Origin: Pseudisothecium myosuroides
Lineage: Eukaryota > Streptophyta > Bryopsida > Hypnales > Lembophyllaceae
Length of the DNA: 64,000 nucleotides
Direction of reading: 5' to 3'
Assembly: GCA_951799445.1 (NCBI GenBank)
Contig: OX637288.1
Location: 13,022,501-13,086,500 of the forward strand
Made by a program: the position numbers and the translations under genes. Below the pieces are notes generated by a model. The model saw only the letters and a program-made list of their open reading frames with translations, had not been told where the DNA came from and did no database searches. Shown piece after piece: positions 48,390 through 62,090 of the stretch. The first letter of the stretch is position 1, and the number at the start of each line of letters is the position of its first letter.

Positions 48390-50200
48390 TTTGGACTGAT
48401 CAATTTGAGACTAGTTAAATAATCTGGCATGGTAGATTGAAGTATGTGTTTGAATGGGTGGCTTTTCGGATCTGTAGTACGTGCTTTGTTAATTGCCAAA
48501 GGGGTGGTTGTTACGTTTGAGCTTGAATTGAAAGCTTCAAGAAATCAAATGGAATGGAAATGAATGTGCTTAATTAATTGCTTGTACCGACACAGTGTCA
48601 AAAATTTCTCACTGTGCGTCATTTTATTCTGCACTTCAGCACGTATTTGAATGGGTGGGCGGATGGTTAAATTTTCCCGGGGGATTTTCGATCAGTAGTG
48701 ATTTGTTTCCGAATGATTTGTTGACTGTTGGAGCTTGAATTGAAAGCTTCAAGGATTGGGATGGATGTGCTTGCTTGTACCCTCTCTTTTTGTGTATTTT
48801 CTGTAATTATATAATGCACAGCATGTATGGCTCCAAGATGTAATTAAGTAATAGTGTTTGGTTGTTTCAGCGGTTTGTTACTGTCAATTTGATAAGTTTG
48901 GGTGCCAAAAAATTGGGGCATTCATCTAGTACACGAAGCACCTCAAGTCCTCAACCAGGACTGGTATGCATAAGCACCAGAAATTAGGAATGGTATGAAC
49001 AGAGCACCGAAAATTAGGATCAGTGAAGATTTGTGTTTCAGACCCTGTGCCCTGGAAACAGTGGGAAGTGCCAAAGCTGTAGAGTTTCTCCAATTTAAGG
49101 AAATTGACTTTTGCTGTGATTTAAGGTCAACTTCTTTACATATATTAGGTTATTAGCGGAGATTCATGACTTGGACACTTTTAAAGGCTGGCACCCGGAA
49201 ACGAAACCTATTTCACATGAGATGATCTTCGGTTTCTGGATTGCCATTCTCGGGTTATAGTTTGCCAAATAGTGAAGTTGGGCCACTGGTTTGACCAACA
49301 ATCCCTGATTCCCCAACTTCCTAACTTGCAAAATCATCTAAGAAACTTCTGATATTCCTGCAAGGATAACAAGGATAATCTCCTTGTGATACCAATGAGT
49401 CCTAAGTTTTAGAAATTTGTGAAGTGGCATGCCACAATTTGGGGCTCTAAATATTTCCAATGTTATAATGAAAATTATAATAATATGGATGATTGCAAGA
49501 AACACTTGTACTATGAATCACCTTCAGTGTTATTGGAGGCATAGAACATGAAATCTAGATAGGCGATTGGATTTCAAATCTATTATTCTAACAATAAGTA
49601 ATGTTCATCATTGGATGGTAAGGATGGGTGGCAATACTTAATTCGCCATAAAAGCACACCACATTGGTAGATTGGAGGTGCTATGGGCCTTCACTAGTGG
49701 TATTGAATCTTCCTATGTACCATGAAATACTATTTTGAGCCATAGGCTGCAATCTACGCTAGAAAGTGAGACTTCCACATTTCTATTTTTTTTCAAATTA
49801 AAAAATGCACTTGAACAATTTATTTAGAAATTGTCCATTACTGCCAACTAAGAGCAAAAAAGGAAGATCAAAGCTAAAACTAAAAACAGATTTTTAATTC
49901 AAGATAAATTCATCTTGAATATAATACACTTTAGGCCAATGCAAAGCACACATGGAATATGTTTTTAAAAATCCTTCTTCTTAGAAGGTGCATTTCTATT
50001 AGAAAAGCTAGCCTACCCAATTTAACAATGTATTTCTTCAAAAAACATACTCAATAGATGATAGTACTAAAAACCACCCAAACCATATGTGTGACATATA
50101 TCTAAAATTCAATCTCACCTATTGAATTAATTTTGAAATAATTGAAATAATGCAAGTACATTTTCTATTGCTATAAGAAGCTTACTTCTGAATTTCATGT
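48390..50200. other. 3' flank of the pseudogene with a duplicated segment, then gene-free
   Basis: Segments 48447-48590 and 48645-48785 are diverged direct copies sharing TTTGAATGGGTGG, GAGCTTGAATTGAAAGCTTC and GGATGTGCTT. No gene is seen in the remainder. Confidence 0.6.
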
Positions 50201-53200
50201 TCATTCAATCATTAGAAGCAATTTGAGGATGGGAAGAAGCCCTGCAAGGAAGCTTGCGGGCAAAGGCCATACTTGGAAATTTGGCTGAGGCATGCTATCG
50301 TCTATGGATATAAAGCAACATGTCAAATGTTGTCGCAAGATTGGCTGGCTACTTGCTCGCATGGCACGGTGGCAAAAACGCCAGAATTTAAGGATGAAGG
50401 TGTCTTCCATATGATGAGCGCTGTGGACTTTGGGACGCATGTGGTTCTTTTTTATTGTTGTTTTGGTTGTACAAAGCAAGGCAGGAAAGGCGAATCATCA
50501 TGCTAAGAGGGAGAGAATTGGCAGGTGGGCAATTGGGCGTATATCATTCATCTTCCTTGGAGGGGGGTGAGCTTGTGGATACAGCCACATCTTATGATGC
50601 ATGCTTCAACATGGCACTTAGGGATGTCACCAATACGTGTAATTCTTACATTTTGTAGATTCAGTTGCTAGAAAAGTATTCACTACTGATCAGGCAAGGG
50701 AAGTCATTGATTGAGTAGTTTTCCATTGAAGAGAGTAAAGGGAGAATCTAACATAGATCTTTAGGTTGGGGCGATGGTTGGCTTGGGGTACCCAAAAAAG
50801 TCGTCTTAACTATAATGTAGTTTACCACACTGTGTCAAACAACTTCATTTTTTAAATGTAATAAATTATGGTTTTGCAAAATGTGGTTTAAGATTCCTAT
50901 ACTTGTAAAGTATCACGAAAAAAAAAATTCAGCACAAAAAAAGAATTTTACAAATTTTTAATGAATTTTATAGTTGAAAAAATAGGTGTTGTCCCGGACA
51001 CATAAAATCCTCAAAAACAAGCATTTGGAATATCAAATAATTTCTTAATATTATTTTTGGAGGAGACTTATATAAAGTGGTCCAATACATAAAATAATTT
51101 TTTTTATGTATAAATTTTTTAAGAATTGTGCACTATAAAGCTTGCAATTCCCAAAATTCAGCAATTTTTTTCACACCTATGAAAAAATTCACAAATTTAA
51201 TTATTTTTCTTAAAAATTGGTAGGAATATACATCTTGATCATATTGAGGTACACAATTTTATTTTTTTATTTTTAGGCTCTTTTTACTTGATCAAAATGA
51301 ACAAATTAGACAAACTTTGGAGGCTTGAAACAAAAATATCCTAATTAGTGTGTCTAAAGTGGGATACCCCAAGCCGACCGCTCCCAGTTGATGGATGCTT
51401 ATACCCCATTGATACTATCACTCAAAATCCACCTCCTTTCAAAAGTACAAATGAATATTTGGAATTCCTTTGTGATGGTGACAGTGGAATGCTAGGTTAC
51501 ACAAAATGATTGAAATTAGGGAGGGGAGTTCATCATATTGAGGGCCCTATATTAGAAGTGCAACAGTGGGTTACCAAGTTCTATGAGATAGAAATTCAAC
51601 AATTGCAGATCAACCAGATCTTGTGTCAATGGCTTGAATTCAAAGCCAACTATATGATAGTTGTTGTTGTACATGATGTTATAGATCGACAAAAGCTGCG
51701 CTTAGATGTCGAGACCCTTGGATCAAGATGCACCAAACTTGGTGTTGCTCTCACAATTAGTGAGCGGAGTAGAATGGCACAAGATGTTGATCATAATAAG
51801 GAAGTAGAAGCATTCAAAGGTGAGTTGCTATGGTGCAAAGGTAAATACCAAAAGATGGAAGAGATATTGCACTCCACAGTTCGAACTCCAGAAGGCTTTC
51901 ACCAAAGGGTCCATGGAGGAAAGATGAAAAGCCTTTGCGATCTTGCTAGCGGCAGTGGCCTTACAAAGTCCCAACATGCCCTCATGAGAGTGATATTGCA
52001 ACATGTAGTTGTGGCAGTAGTGCAACGTACAAACAAAGACAATCATGTAGTAAGAAGAAGCTAGCTGGGACTTCAACAATGCAAGTGTATACAACTACTT
52101 TCTTGGCCAACTTTCTTAGGCCTGCGAAGGTAGCAATAATGGTTGAATAGCCAAAGATGTCCCAAACTAAGGCGACTGTGTAAAAGGAAGTCATCGAAAA
52201 AATTGGTGACAACACAAGAGAGGATAGCATACTTGATGCATGCGATGGGTCTAGGGTGACGGTGAAGGGTACGTTGCAATTTTTAGGACAATGAAGAATC
52301 GCATTGGGCTAGTAGCACTTAGTATTAAATCAGGTATTCTACAAGCGCCTCATTGACTTGCAACATTGAGGAAAGAGATGAATGCAAAGCTTCTAAAATT
52401 ATTATCACATTGATGGGCTCCGCATGATTCCAAAAGTGTGAGTGGATGGAAAAGTAGTCACAACAGCAAAAGAGGTGTTTTTAGATAGCAAAAACAACTT
52501 GTTTGTTGAATTAGAAGTAGTGCAACGTTCCACGGTGATATTTTACAAAATAACAATGGAAGGTATAGACAATTCATTTTATCCTTAATATGTATAATAT
52601 ACTAAATCCAATTTGTTATACTTTAATTTTATTTTTGTTAACAACATTTAACAAAATTCATATGTTTATGGTGTGCGGAATGCAATGGTGGGCTTCTAAT
52701 ATTTGTTCTAAAGCTTGATGAAGCAAAGATGCTACAATACAAGAATTTGAATTGATGAGTTGGACACTTATGAATTGTATATTGGATCCTAACGTCCAAA
52801 AGAACGACAAGAAATACTTCTTTGTCCAATTCAAACAAGAGATATGGTCCATAGGTTGCTTCTAGTTTGGTAAAGAGTCCTATGATGTGCTGGAGTGGGC
52901 ATTCCAAAAGAAACTTCCTTGAGGTGATTACGGCTCATAACGCAGGCCAAAAGCTTGTAGTCAATTAAAGGGGGCAACAAGTTCAATGTAAAGTGGCACC
53001 TCGTTGCCGATATGAAGACTATTCAGTGTATGTATGGGCTTCAACATTGCCCAACAAGAAAGATGACTTGCATCGATTGCAAGCAAGTCCATAAGATACT
53101 CAAGCCTTGTACTAGTGTGATAGCAGTGCGTAAAGTTAGACTTTAAGGAAAGGATAACTAGCAAGGGAGTCTCTTTGCATTACGAGTTTTAGCACAGCCT

Positions 53201-55215
53201 TGTGATATTAGGACACATCCACGATGGAAGCCAATTTTGCCAATTTCCTTGTCAAACACACACATTTGTACTCTCTATACTCAGGTACATATTGTTGAGA
53301 ATATACTACACTTACATTTCATATTCATATAAAACATGGAAAACACAATCAAAAGAGCAGAAGCTATGGATTCCATTGAGAAGACTTTGTCAATTATAGG
53401 AGTGGAGGGAGGTAATTGCTAGTTGAAGCAGGAAGTAAAGAGATCCGGAAAGCATGCTAATGTAGTGACAAAGCCAAGTTTGAGCGCAAAAGTAGCAACG
53501 AGGTTGTTTTGTCCCATTTCATAATCTAGGTATGACTGGGTCTAGAAAGAAGTGTGTATGTCAAAGTTCAATAACCTTGATAGAAGACAGGCTCGGCAAA
53601 ACTGATGGTGGATTTAGGAGACATTGGAGGACTTATAAGTCATAACCATATTTTACAAGACTTTTGCTAATGTAGGGACAACGTGAATCTTGTAGAGCGA
53701 AGATGGATGCTTTTGGAGGGGCCTTTTGGGAGGCATTTGGCAAAACCCACATAACGCACCATGTTGTATGGTACTAAAATTTTGCTGGACCAACCTAAGA
53801 AAGGATGGATTGTAAATGGTTGTGGGGTGACAGTTAGATATTATATGTGTGTTTAGTTTGTAGTGCATGTTGTACTTCTAACCTGGGTGATTGCACAAAA
53901 CACCTGCCGGTTTGGTTGCATTTTCATAGTACTCATGCTTTTTTTTCTGGAGTACTTTAAAATTAGAAAATCAATTTTTAAAATTTTCAAAAAATATAGT
54001 CAATGTATACACCTATAAGATGAAGGTAACCACCGAAGGGAAATCATAGAAAAATTCTCTAAATAGGAGAACTAGAAAAGTGCCAAATCTCAAGAAAATA
54101 CATATTTTGATGTTTTAATTAGTAAAAAATAGGAAATCAATTTCAATAAATAAAGTAAAATTTGTCCATTTGTAACAACTCTATGAAGATGGTCATTCAT
54201 CAAAAGAACCACCAAAAATATACTTTATGTATTTTATGAATGAAGTTCACTTTGTGGACTTCTACACCACATAAAATTAAGTATTTTTAGAATTTCTTTT
54301 GACAATAGCTATAAGTCTACTAGAAGACCATCTCTTCCAAATTTCAGCTTCAAATTCGTTTTTTTGGTACTAAATAGTACTAAAACCCCCCAAATTGGAA
54401 TTTGTGACATAAAATTGGGGGCCATTATTAAATAGTAAAATATTTGTGAAAAATTCCAAAAAAGCAGGCAAGGCATATAATAGTCATGAGTACCTTGCCT
54501 ATAAATTTTGAGTCATTTGGAGCCAAAAGGCAAAAGTTATGACCAAAAAACAAATCAAAATGCAACATGTGACAGAAAATAGTACAGGTGTTTCATGCAA
54601 TCACCCACCTTCCCAATTTTATCTTGTGGGCTCAGCATGTGCATATGAAATACAAGCCTTGTTTTGTTAAAAAAATTGGAAGCTTATCCATCTAGAGCTG
54701 TCAAAAGATGGAAAAATTCCACCATGTATCAAAAGCAGCAACACAAGGTCACAAGCAACATGGAGGAATGGCACCGCATACAAGCGCCATTGTCCAGCAA
54801 TACAAGTGGTTGTACTGTTGTATACAATATTGTTACACGAAGAAGGAAAAAAAGAAGTTGGTTGAATCTTGGATTGTCCTAGTTGATTTGATTGTCATTT
54901 CTGCTGCCGCAAAATGTCGCCCTGCTTGGTGGACATTGAGTGCTCTAACAACTTGCAAAGAGTGGCGAAGTGGCTGTCAGAGAAATAGGAAGCTCTGGGT
55001 GGTTAGTGATACCGGTTCTATGGAGGGTGTGGAAATGGAACTATGGAAGCGGATACTCCAAAAGCTGTTGACGTAGCGGGCGGATCAAGCAATGGGTCAA
55101 AAAACACTCAGTCTATCCAAGAGGGGACGTCCTCGCATGACACATTAGATAGTGAGTTGGAATATAAACATGTTTTAGATATAATTATTTAGTTGTAGTA
55201 ACACTTCTGTAGTCC
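50201..55215. other. decayed coding-like or transposon-derived region
   Basis: Stretches at 50.2-50.7, 51.5-53.2 and 54.6-55.1 kb have balanced composition and moderate open frames, separated by AT-rich DNA, but each frame is short and none matches a family I recognise. The longest, 51510-52064 (+), lacks an ATG start and reads KLGRGVHHIEGPILEVQQWV onward. This is probably an old transposable element or a dead gene. Confidence 0.4.
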
Positions 55216-55364
55216 TAGCACTAAAAGAAACCCGCGCTGGTCTAAACAAAAAATGTGGGTTGAAATTTGTTGAGAATCATGTTTCCAACACAAAATTCTA
55301 GGATTCTCAACAAATTTCAGCCCACATTTTTTGTTTAGACCAATGCAGGTTTCTTCTAGTGTAG
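55216..55364. mobile_element. CACTA-type MITE with TAG duplication, family C1
   Basis: The 143-bp element at 55219-55361 begins CACTAAAAGAAACC and ends with the inverted CACTAGAAGAAACC. Identical TAG triplets flank it (55216-55218 and 55362-55364). Arms of about 60 bases pair almost fully (shared TGGTCTAAACAAAAAATGTG). CACTA ends with 3-bp duplications define the CMC/En-Spm superfamily. Confidence 0.9.
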
Positions 55365-58300
55365 ATAGTATGTAATGTAAGTATGTGACAATCCTCATGA
55401 CTATTTGGCCAAATGTCCGAATGAAGCAATGGTTGAATCCAAAGTTGTTTGTACTTGCTTTATGAATTTGTGAATGCACATGTGAGAAGAAATTGGTGAA
55501 CGAAATTCATTATCTACTAAGAATTTTTTTTTTACATACTTGACCATTTGGAGGGGTTGGATTGAAGATGCCTACTAGAAAGGTGTAAAGTTGCTAATGC
55601 ATCAGAATAACTAACTTATGTCCTAAAACTTTGGAGTATTTCGCTGCAAAATTTTTTATGAATCTCCTCATGAATCATTGACTCCAACACTTCTTCTACC
55701 ATTGCCTACGCACCTACTAGGTTGAGGGGCTTCATTTCCCTATAGAATCCATCCCTGTAGTGTAGACACCAATGGTGACATTAAGCTTCTCATCACTATT
55801 TACTTTGTTGCCCGTTTCGCAACCATGTATTTGGTGTTTTGTGGCGGGTCCAATTGTGATACAAAATAACGCTACTTTGAACATGTAATTAGGATGCAAC
55901 AAGCATCCACACGGCAAACATACAACAACATTTTGCACCTCAAAACAACCACAAAAGACATATAGAACATAAGCTTCAAGTTTTATTCAGTCCATACGGA
56001 TTACCAGTGCTTCGTCCAAACGTACTTGAATTGAATGATATTGCTGTTCAAAAATCAAGCTTATCAATTTTAGCAATGATCACCTCCACTGCTGTTGCGT
56101 TGTAAATGTGCACATTATGTAAAAAAATGTGTCTATATATTATTTGGTTGGATTTTTTTATTGTAATAGTATATAGTGAAGAGGATGAGATCACTTGAAG
56201 AGGCTTCAAGGTAATGCCTTCTCACTAACATTTCTGAGAGTCAAGATAAAAAGCCTCCACCAAATCTAGAATTTGAGTTTTTTTTATTCAACTGCCGGAT
56301 CAGCTTCTTCTACCATTGGATTTTACGCAGTCGCATGAGCGTTTACAAGATGAAACTGGTCCTTCTCAATCGTTGAAGCAACCTTGCGTGGAGTAACGAT
56401 GGTACAAGAATCTTCAACGGGATACTCGAGTGTTGATAACCTTATTGCAAGTTGAGTGAGTTGACCCTAGCAGTAGAAAAGTAACATTTGAAGGATGTTT
56501 TGAAGGCTTGAATGATGAACAATATTACTATATAATTAGACATATTAAAGAAAGTCATGACCACCTACATTGGTTGGAAGATCCGGTCAATCCTTTGATT
56601 AAAGTGGACCGTGCAAACTATGTTGCAATTATCATTAGACGCATCTTTAAATTTTTGCAGATGGAGTAATGCTGCTTTTGAGACTCTATTTTTTATCTCT
56701 AATAAACATATGTTTAATCTTATTTGCTTTAATTTTGTACATAGAAGTATTTTCAAAACCTATTTGATGTGTTTGAAGTTGAGGAAAAAAGGGATGGAAA
56801 TAGTTTGCCTTTTTATTGAATTTAAGTGATTTTATGATTAGAAGAAGGGATAGATAAGATGTCAGGAAGGTAAAAAAGGGTTGCTAATTATATTGAAGGT
56901 GACCATGTGGCTTAGGCCTAGGTTGATGTAACCCTAAAAGTTGGATAAAGAATTGAAGTCTTCTCCCTCCTCCTTCTTAGTTAGTTTGGGAGTGTCATAA
57001 CTTTGGAGAGAGATGACTCAATGTGTATTGCAAATTTTGGAATGAAATTTTGTGAGATTATACTTTCTATTATTGTATTTTCAAAAATCTATGACTTGTT
57101 CTATTTGAAATTTGAATGTAAAGATTATGAGTGATGGAGTGCGAGAGTGTTTGCTACTTATTAAGATCAAGGAACGAAACTTCAAGTGCTTGTAGAGGTT
57201 TGGTTGAAGAATTTTTGAGCTTGAATTTTTGATGAATTGTGTATAAAGTTCATAGATTTTTAAGAAGATATATCACTTTTAATTTGGAGTTGTTTTGGAA
57301 GAGTTATGAGCATGGAAGTAAAGAGGGTGTATAATAGTTGCTAAATCTAAACCTTAGAGTTAGTCCCAACTTTGACGGAGCATTAAGAACAGAGTTTTTG
57401 TCTTTTTGAGCTAAGATTTTTGGAGGATATATATTGTAAAGTCAAATTTCTATTAAAATATAGCAAAAATATTTGAAGCTTTAATGAGGCCAAAACATAC
57501 CCCGAAGTGAAGAGATGTTCAGTTGCCACAAATTTGAGAGAGTGGTTTTCAACAAGTTATAACAAGCGGGAATATTTTTTTTTGCTTTGATTTTTAATGA
57601 GATTATGCTATAATTTTTTTAGCTTTTCAAAAAGCTAAGACAAACTTGATTTAGATTTATAGATCGGTCATAACGTACATTTGAAGTTTGACTACAAATT
57701 TATGAAGTTTTGTAAAGGATTTGGATTAATATATGACATATACGATTTACATATGGTTTATATAATATCTATACATGAGATATACAAATATTAGTATTCT
57801 TATATTATACATATTATACATATATTCATATTTATATTTATATGATATATATATATATATTGATACATGGCATTAATATGATAATTATACATAATATTTA
57901 TGAGTATGTATATACTCAAGTTAGATAAATCATACAAGTATTAAATCTAAGGTATTTATACACATTATACACAAAATCATTTACCTTTGTATATGATGTT
58001 TTATTCATTCGATACACTATGAAATTTTATACTGTAAACGATGCACATATTCTATTTTGAGATGGTACACTTTTATTATTTTTCACCTTCATATCATGGG
58101 CTGAATTTAGTTGCAGCCAAAAACTCAACGTTTTTTCAAGGCAAAGGCTTCTCAACCCGACACCGCATCTTGCATCTCTTTTGTGGTTCTACTAAGAAAT
58201 GCAATGTGGTTTTGTAGCCCTGCTATCTAATTCTAAATATCAAAGGTGGCTTGAGAGATGGAGCTCGTAGTTGGTGTCTTGGACTACAGCTCTTCCTCAA

Positions 58301-58831
58301 CTGCGGTGTATTCTTCTGTTGTCAGTCCAACACGCTTCTTGGTAGTTTGTATTTTTATCATAACCTCCAATTTTGCCTCCTCTAACTGTTCCAAGTCAAA
58401 CTTTTTGGTGCCCAAAACTTCAATCTTGTTTTTTGCATTATGTAGGTTTTTAATTCCATTGAATAGCTTTTGCTTGAACTTACCTCTTGTCTTTTAGCGT
58501 TGCCACCAGATCGGATAGTGCTATTGGTGGCAGCAATGCTACAACAACCTTGGGGGGGTAGAGTTTGGAATTGACCAACACTGTGTTGTTGTCAAATAGG
58601 TTTAGGACCGTAAGCAGGGCCTACGTGTGAAGCTCTAGATACCTCAACGCATATCTCCCTATGTGAAGGTGGTATACTTTCTTCCAAATGTAAGGACTCT
58701 AAGTGCTAGGTGGAAAAGGCTTGAGGGACAAATTTGCATGCCTCAACTATGCTAAAGCCAAATTCTTCTTTGCATATGCCAATCATAAATAGTATTAATA
58801 CAAATTAATCATATCCTAGATCTGCTCTCTC
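55365..58831. other. gene-poor AT-rich interval
   Basis: No supported gene. A TA-rich microsatellite-like segment lies at 57720-57900. Open frames are short and unrecognised. Confidence 0.5.
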
Positions 58832-58916
58832 TACTATAAGAAAATAGCATCCAAACTGACAAATTGTGTCCGAGCTGACAGAAAAATGTCCAAATTGACA
58901 TTGTTTTCCTATAGTG
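58832..58916. mobile_element. short CACTA-type MITE, family C2
   Basis: The left end TACTATAAGAAAATAG (first base changed from C) and right end inverted CACTATAGGAAAACAATGTC define 85 bases. The flanks CTC and CTT may be a 3-bp duplication with one change. Interior words TGTCC.A.CTGACA match the relative at 27668-27796. Confidence 0.65.
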
Positions 58917-59738
58917 CTTAGATATGGTGGAGTGAATTCTTGCATATTAACAGCAAGATTTGCAAGCACTTCCTTGCTAAGTCCGTTGAGGGCTCAGTCC
59001 AATGGACCTTTGTCGAGTGTTGGAAATGCTGAACAAGGTCCTAGATGAAGGCTATCTCGAATTCACCATTGTTAGGCTATGTGCCACCATATACTCTTTG
59101 ATACATGTACAACGCATTTCTAGCTGCAATACAGTTAGTCATCAGCTTCATGAAGTGCTGGTTTCCATTTTTATTGAGGAGATATGTAGCCATAAGATCA
59201 AACATTGGCACTCAATGATCTTCTTTCACTGGATTCTCAAAAGAAATCCCCGAACTATAGAGGTCATTGATAGCTTTCAAGAAAATTTGCTCGTTGTAGC
59301 CTTCTTTGAGCCTAACAAGAAAAGAGTCTTTTTGATCAATTCAGATGTGATCTTGTGTGGTAGTTTGTTGAGGTCTACAACATCCTGCCAAATGGTGAAA
59401 TGATTCAACTCAAGCTCATCTTGAACTCTCTTTGCCTTCATCGGTGGATGTTCATAGAAAGTAGCGTCATTGCCCTTTGACAACATCGACTCTAACAAGT
59501 GATAAGGCATAACACTTCCCTCCTTTGGCTCATTATGCTAGCACTCAATCCACCTCCGACACACTACAATAGGGAGATCAACAATACTAACTACTATCAG
59601 TCAAAGAATGCACAGTGATACAAGACTAGGCTGCAGTAGAGGTCAACTCTACAAAAGTAACAGACTGATGTGGGTGAGGCTGCAGAAGTAACACGCTGCT
59701 GCGGAAAGGCGAACCGAAATGCAAAGTTGCACCAGTGC
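58917..59738. other. no gene supported
   Basis: Frames at 59002-59403 (+) and 59277-59510 (-) overlap on opposite strands. Neither matches a known family, and either could be a transposon relic. Confidence 0.4.
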
Positions 59739-59947
59739 ACACACTAAAAGAGAAAGGGGTGTTTTAAGTAGTGTCCTAGACATCATGTCTTTTAAGTAAC
59801 ATCTTTGAAGTAAGTTTTTAAGTAAAATTTTACTAAAAAGACCTTCTTTTTAGTAAAATTTTACTTAAAAACTTACTTAAAAGACGTTACTTAAAAGACA
59901 TGATGTCTAAGACACTACTTAAAACACCCCTTTCTCTTGTAGTGACA
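59739..59947. mobile_element. CACTA-type MITE with ACA duplication, family C3
   Basis: The 203-bp element at 59742-59944 begins CACTAAAAGAGAAAGGGGTG and ends with the inverted CACTACAAGAGAAAGGGGTG. Identical ACA triplets flank it (59739-59741 and 59945-59947). Nearly the whole element is one hairpin, closing around 59840-59850. Confidence 0.92.
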
Positions 59948-59964
59948 CGAAGGCATTGTTGTTA

Positions 59965-60135
59965 GATTGGATTAATTAGAATCATTGTACATCCCAGACG
60001 GGCGGACATATCAGACAATTTGGGCTGATTGGACAAACAATGCGATTACCTTAAAGTAGTCACATTAGGCAAGTTAGGATCATTGGACGTCTCAGACAGG
60101 CAGACAAATTAGAATGTTTGGATGGACAGTCCGTC
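59965..60135. repeat. diverged direct repeat, two copies about 100 bp apart
   Basis: The copies share ATTAGAATCATTG.AC, a CAGAC.G.C.GACA block and TTTGG.(C/T)TG.(A/T)TGGAC. Starts are near 59967 and 60070. The repeated words suggest an old tandem duplication. Confidence 0.5.
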
Positions 60136-61009
60136 TAATGTGATAACTATGTATGAAGATAAGATAAAGGTGAATGGAGAATGTTACAACATGTTGCAAA
60201 GATTAAGATACTGAATGAGTACAAGCTTAGGGCTACACTTGGGATAGATGCTGAAAGTAGTGACACTTCAGTTAGAATTAAGTAATAACTAGAATGTGTA
60301 CAAAATATAATAGCACTTATACAAAAGGCATAATACTACTTTAGTCCTAATTATTATACGGTACTTGTATAAAAGTAGCTTATCAAATTTTGGAGATTAA
60401 TGTTCATTCTAAAATATTCAAAATAACTACCTCTTTCAATCAAATTTCAAAAAGAAAATTTTCAATTAGCTACTGCTTTTTGGATCAAATTTTATAGATG
60501 AATCTCTAAAGGTCTTGATCCATTGTGAAATGGTCAAATTTCTTATTTGAGCCAAATTTAGCCTTTTAAATTGTGTTCAAACAAAAAATTTATAATTTTA
60601 TTACTTAAAATTGTGAATTGTATATCAATATGTGAAATTTCAATTTGTTTCGAGAAAGATTGTGATTGTTATCATTTTTGTTGCAAAAATTGAGCATATA
60701 TATAAATAAAAATAGCAAAAACAATCCAAATGATTTCAAATTTTTCAAATTTTCTCAAATGATACAAGTAGCAATGGTAAATAGTGTGAAAAAATTTCAA
60801 TTTGTTATTTTATTTTTAACACTTGAAGTAGCCACAACAAAGACTTTGGAGTCAAATTTGACTATCAAACTAAATGTATCCTTTTATTTAATAGATGTAT
60901 AAGATATTTGATAATTGATATTTTTTTATAGTGTTGAAATGAATTTTTTATTTTAGTTTTTTTTTTAAAATAATTTTGAGGGAAAAATCAAATTATTGTG
61001 ATTTTTTAA

Positions 61010-61380
61010 AGCTAAAGGTGGAAATCAAATTATATCATTATAACATATATATTATAATTTATTTTTGTTTTTATTATAAATAAAATATAGAATGAAGAAC
61101 ATAAGTTTATAATTTAAATTTAAAATACATTCTTTTAAAATATGAATGAAAAACACACCATCAACTATGTTATTTGGATTCTAATACGTGGAGCTTTCAA
61201 TTGCAATAATTCTTTCAATTTTTGACATTTGCAAAATTTTGAAATGGAATAGAAACAAAGCTTGTCAAGCTTCATTTTCTTTGTTTAAAGCAAATTCCAA
61301 AAGTAGTTATTTTGAGGAATGCAATCAAGGTTGACCAAGGCGCATCTATTGTTTGTATGAGTGGACCTTTAGCGGTTAAT
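61010..61380. repeat. AT-rich dispersed repeat, copy 2
   Basis: Collinear with 19560-19950 in the same orientation; see landmarks there. The similarity probably begins further left, near 60930, in poly-A/T-rich sequence. Confidence 0.6.
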
Positions 61381-62064
61381 ATTCAAAAGAGAAGTATTCA
61401 AATTATTTAACTACCTTGTTGAAATTGAATAAAATGATATATAACCATTAGGAAAAATTTGGGGCTTGCAGAAGGCCGCAAGCCCACATGGCAGCAGTGC
61501 AATTATTACAAAAAAAATGTTTTTTTTCTTAGAACATTTCAAAGCTTTTGGGTCGCTTATCTAATTTTTACATATATTCAATCTTATATGCACTATTTCT
61601 CTCTTTAGTACATACTCTGTCAAGTATGACTCATTGCACAAGTAAGTCTCATTCCCAAAAGCACTTATTTATTATGTGTGTTAAGTAATTGTATTCAACT
61701 TAATGCATATATCATTGTTTGTATTTTTGTCATGGCAAAAATAACATAACCTCCACACAAGTCATGCAGCAAGTAGTAATTCTAGTTAGTTAGTGCAATA
61801 TATTAGCCATATTGAAAGTTTATGCATAATATAATAAAGGCTGCTATAGATATGTAATGGAGAGATTCTAAAATATTAACCCACAATAAAAAATAAGAAT
61901 TTTGAGGATTGTTGCATTTGTTTTGAGTCCAAAATTCCTCCAAAAGGTTTGGGGCCTCACCTGTGACCATCCTGAAAACCACAAAAAAAAAATGTAAAGT
62001 TAGTGAGGATACAACAGGTTTCTTAGGCCTACAAACGCATGTATAGCTTTCACTTGGAAAATGC

Positions 62065-62090
62065 TTAACCCCTAAAGGACCAAGCTGCGT
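62065..62090. mobile_element. solo terminus of the TTAA-bounded family
   Basis: TTAACCCCTAAAGGACCAAG at 62065-62084 is identical to the end of the 9038-9966 element. The sequence inside it does not resemble the two full copies, and no matching inverted end closes it. It may be a truncated or chimeric element. Confidence 0.6.

Larger units (their letters stand above)
59948..62064. other. gene-poor AT-rich interval
   Basis: Contains the direct repeat near 60.0 kb and the second copy of the AT-rich dispersed repeat (61010-61380). No supported gene. Confidence 0.55.

Noticed and set aside
51510..52064. 184-codon frame as a possible gene
   Set aside because: It starts at TTG, not ATG, and has no recognised domain; kept only in the region note.
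57720..57900. TA-rich stretch as a possible origin or promoter
   Set aside because: It is simple AT repeat sequence with no adjacent gene or other signal.
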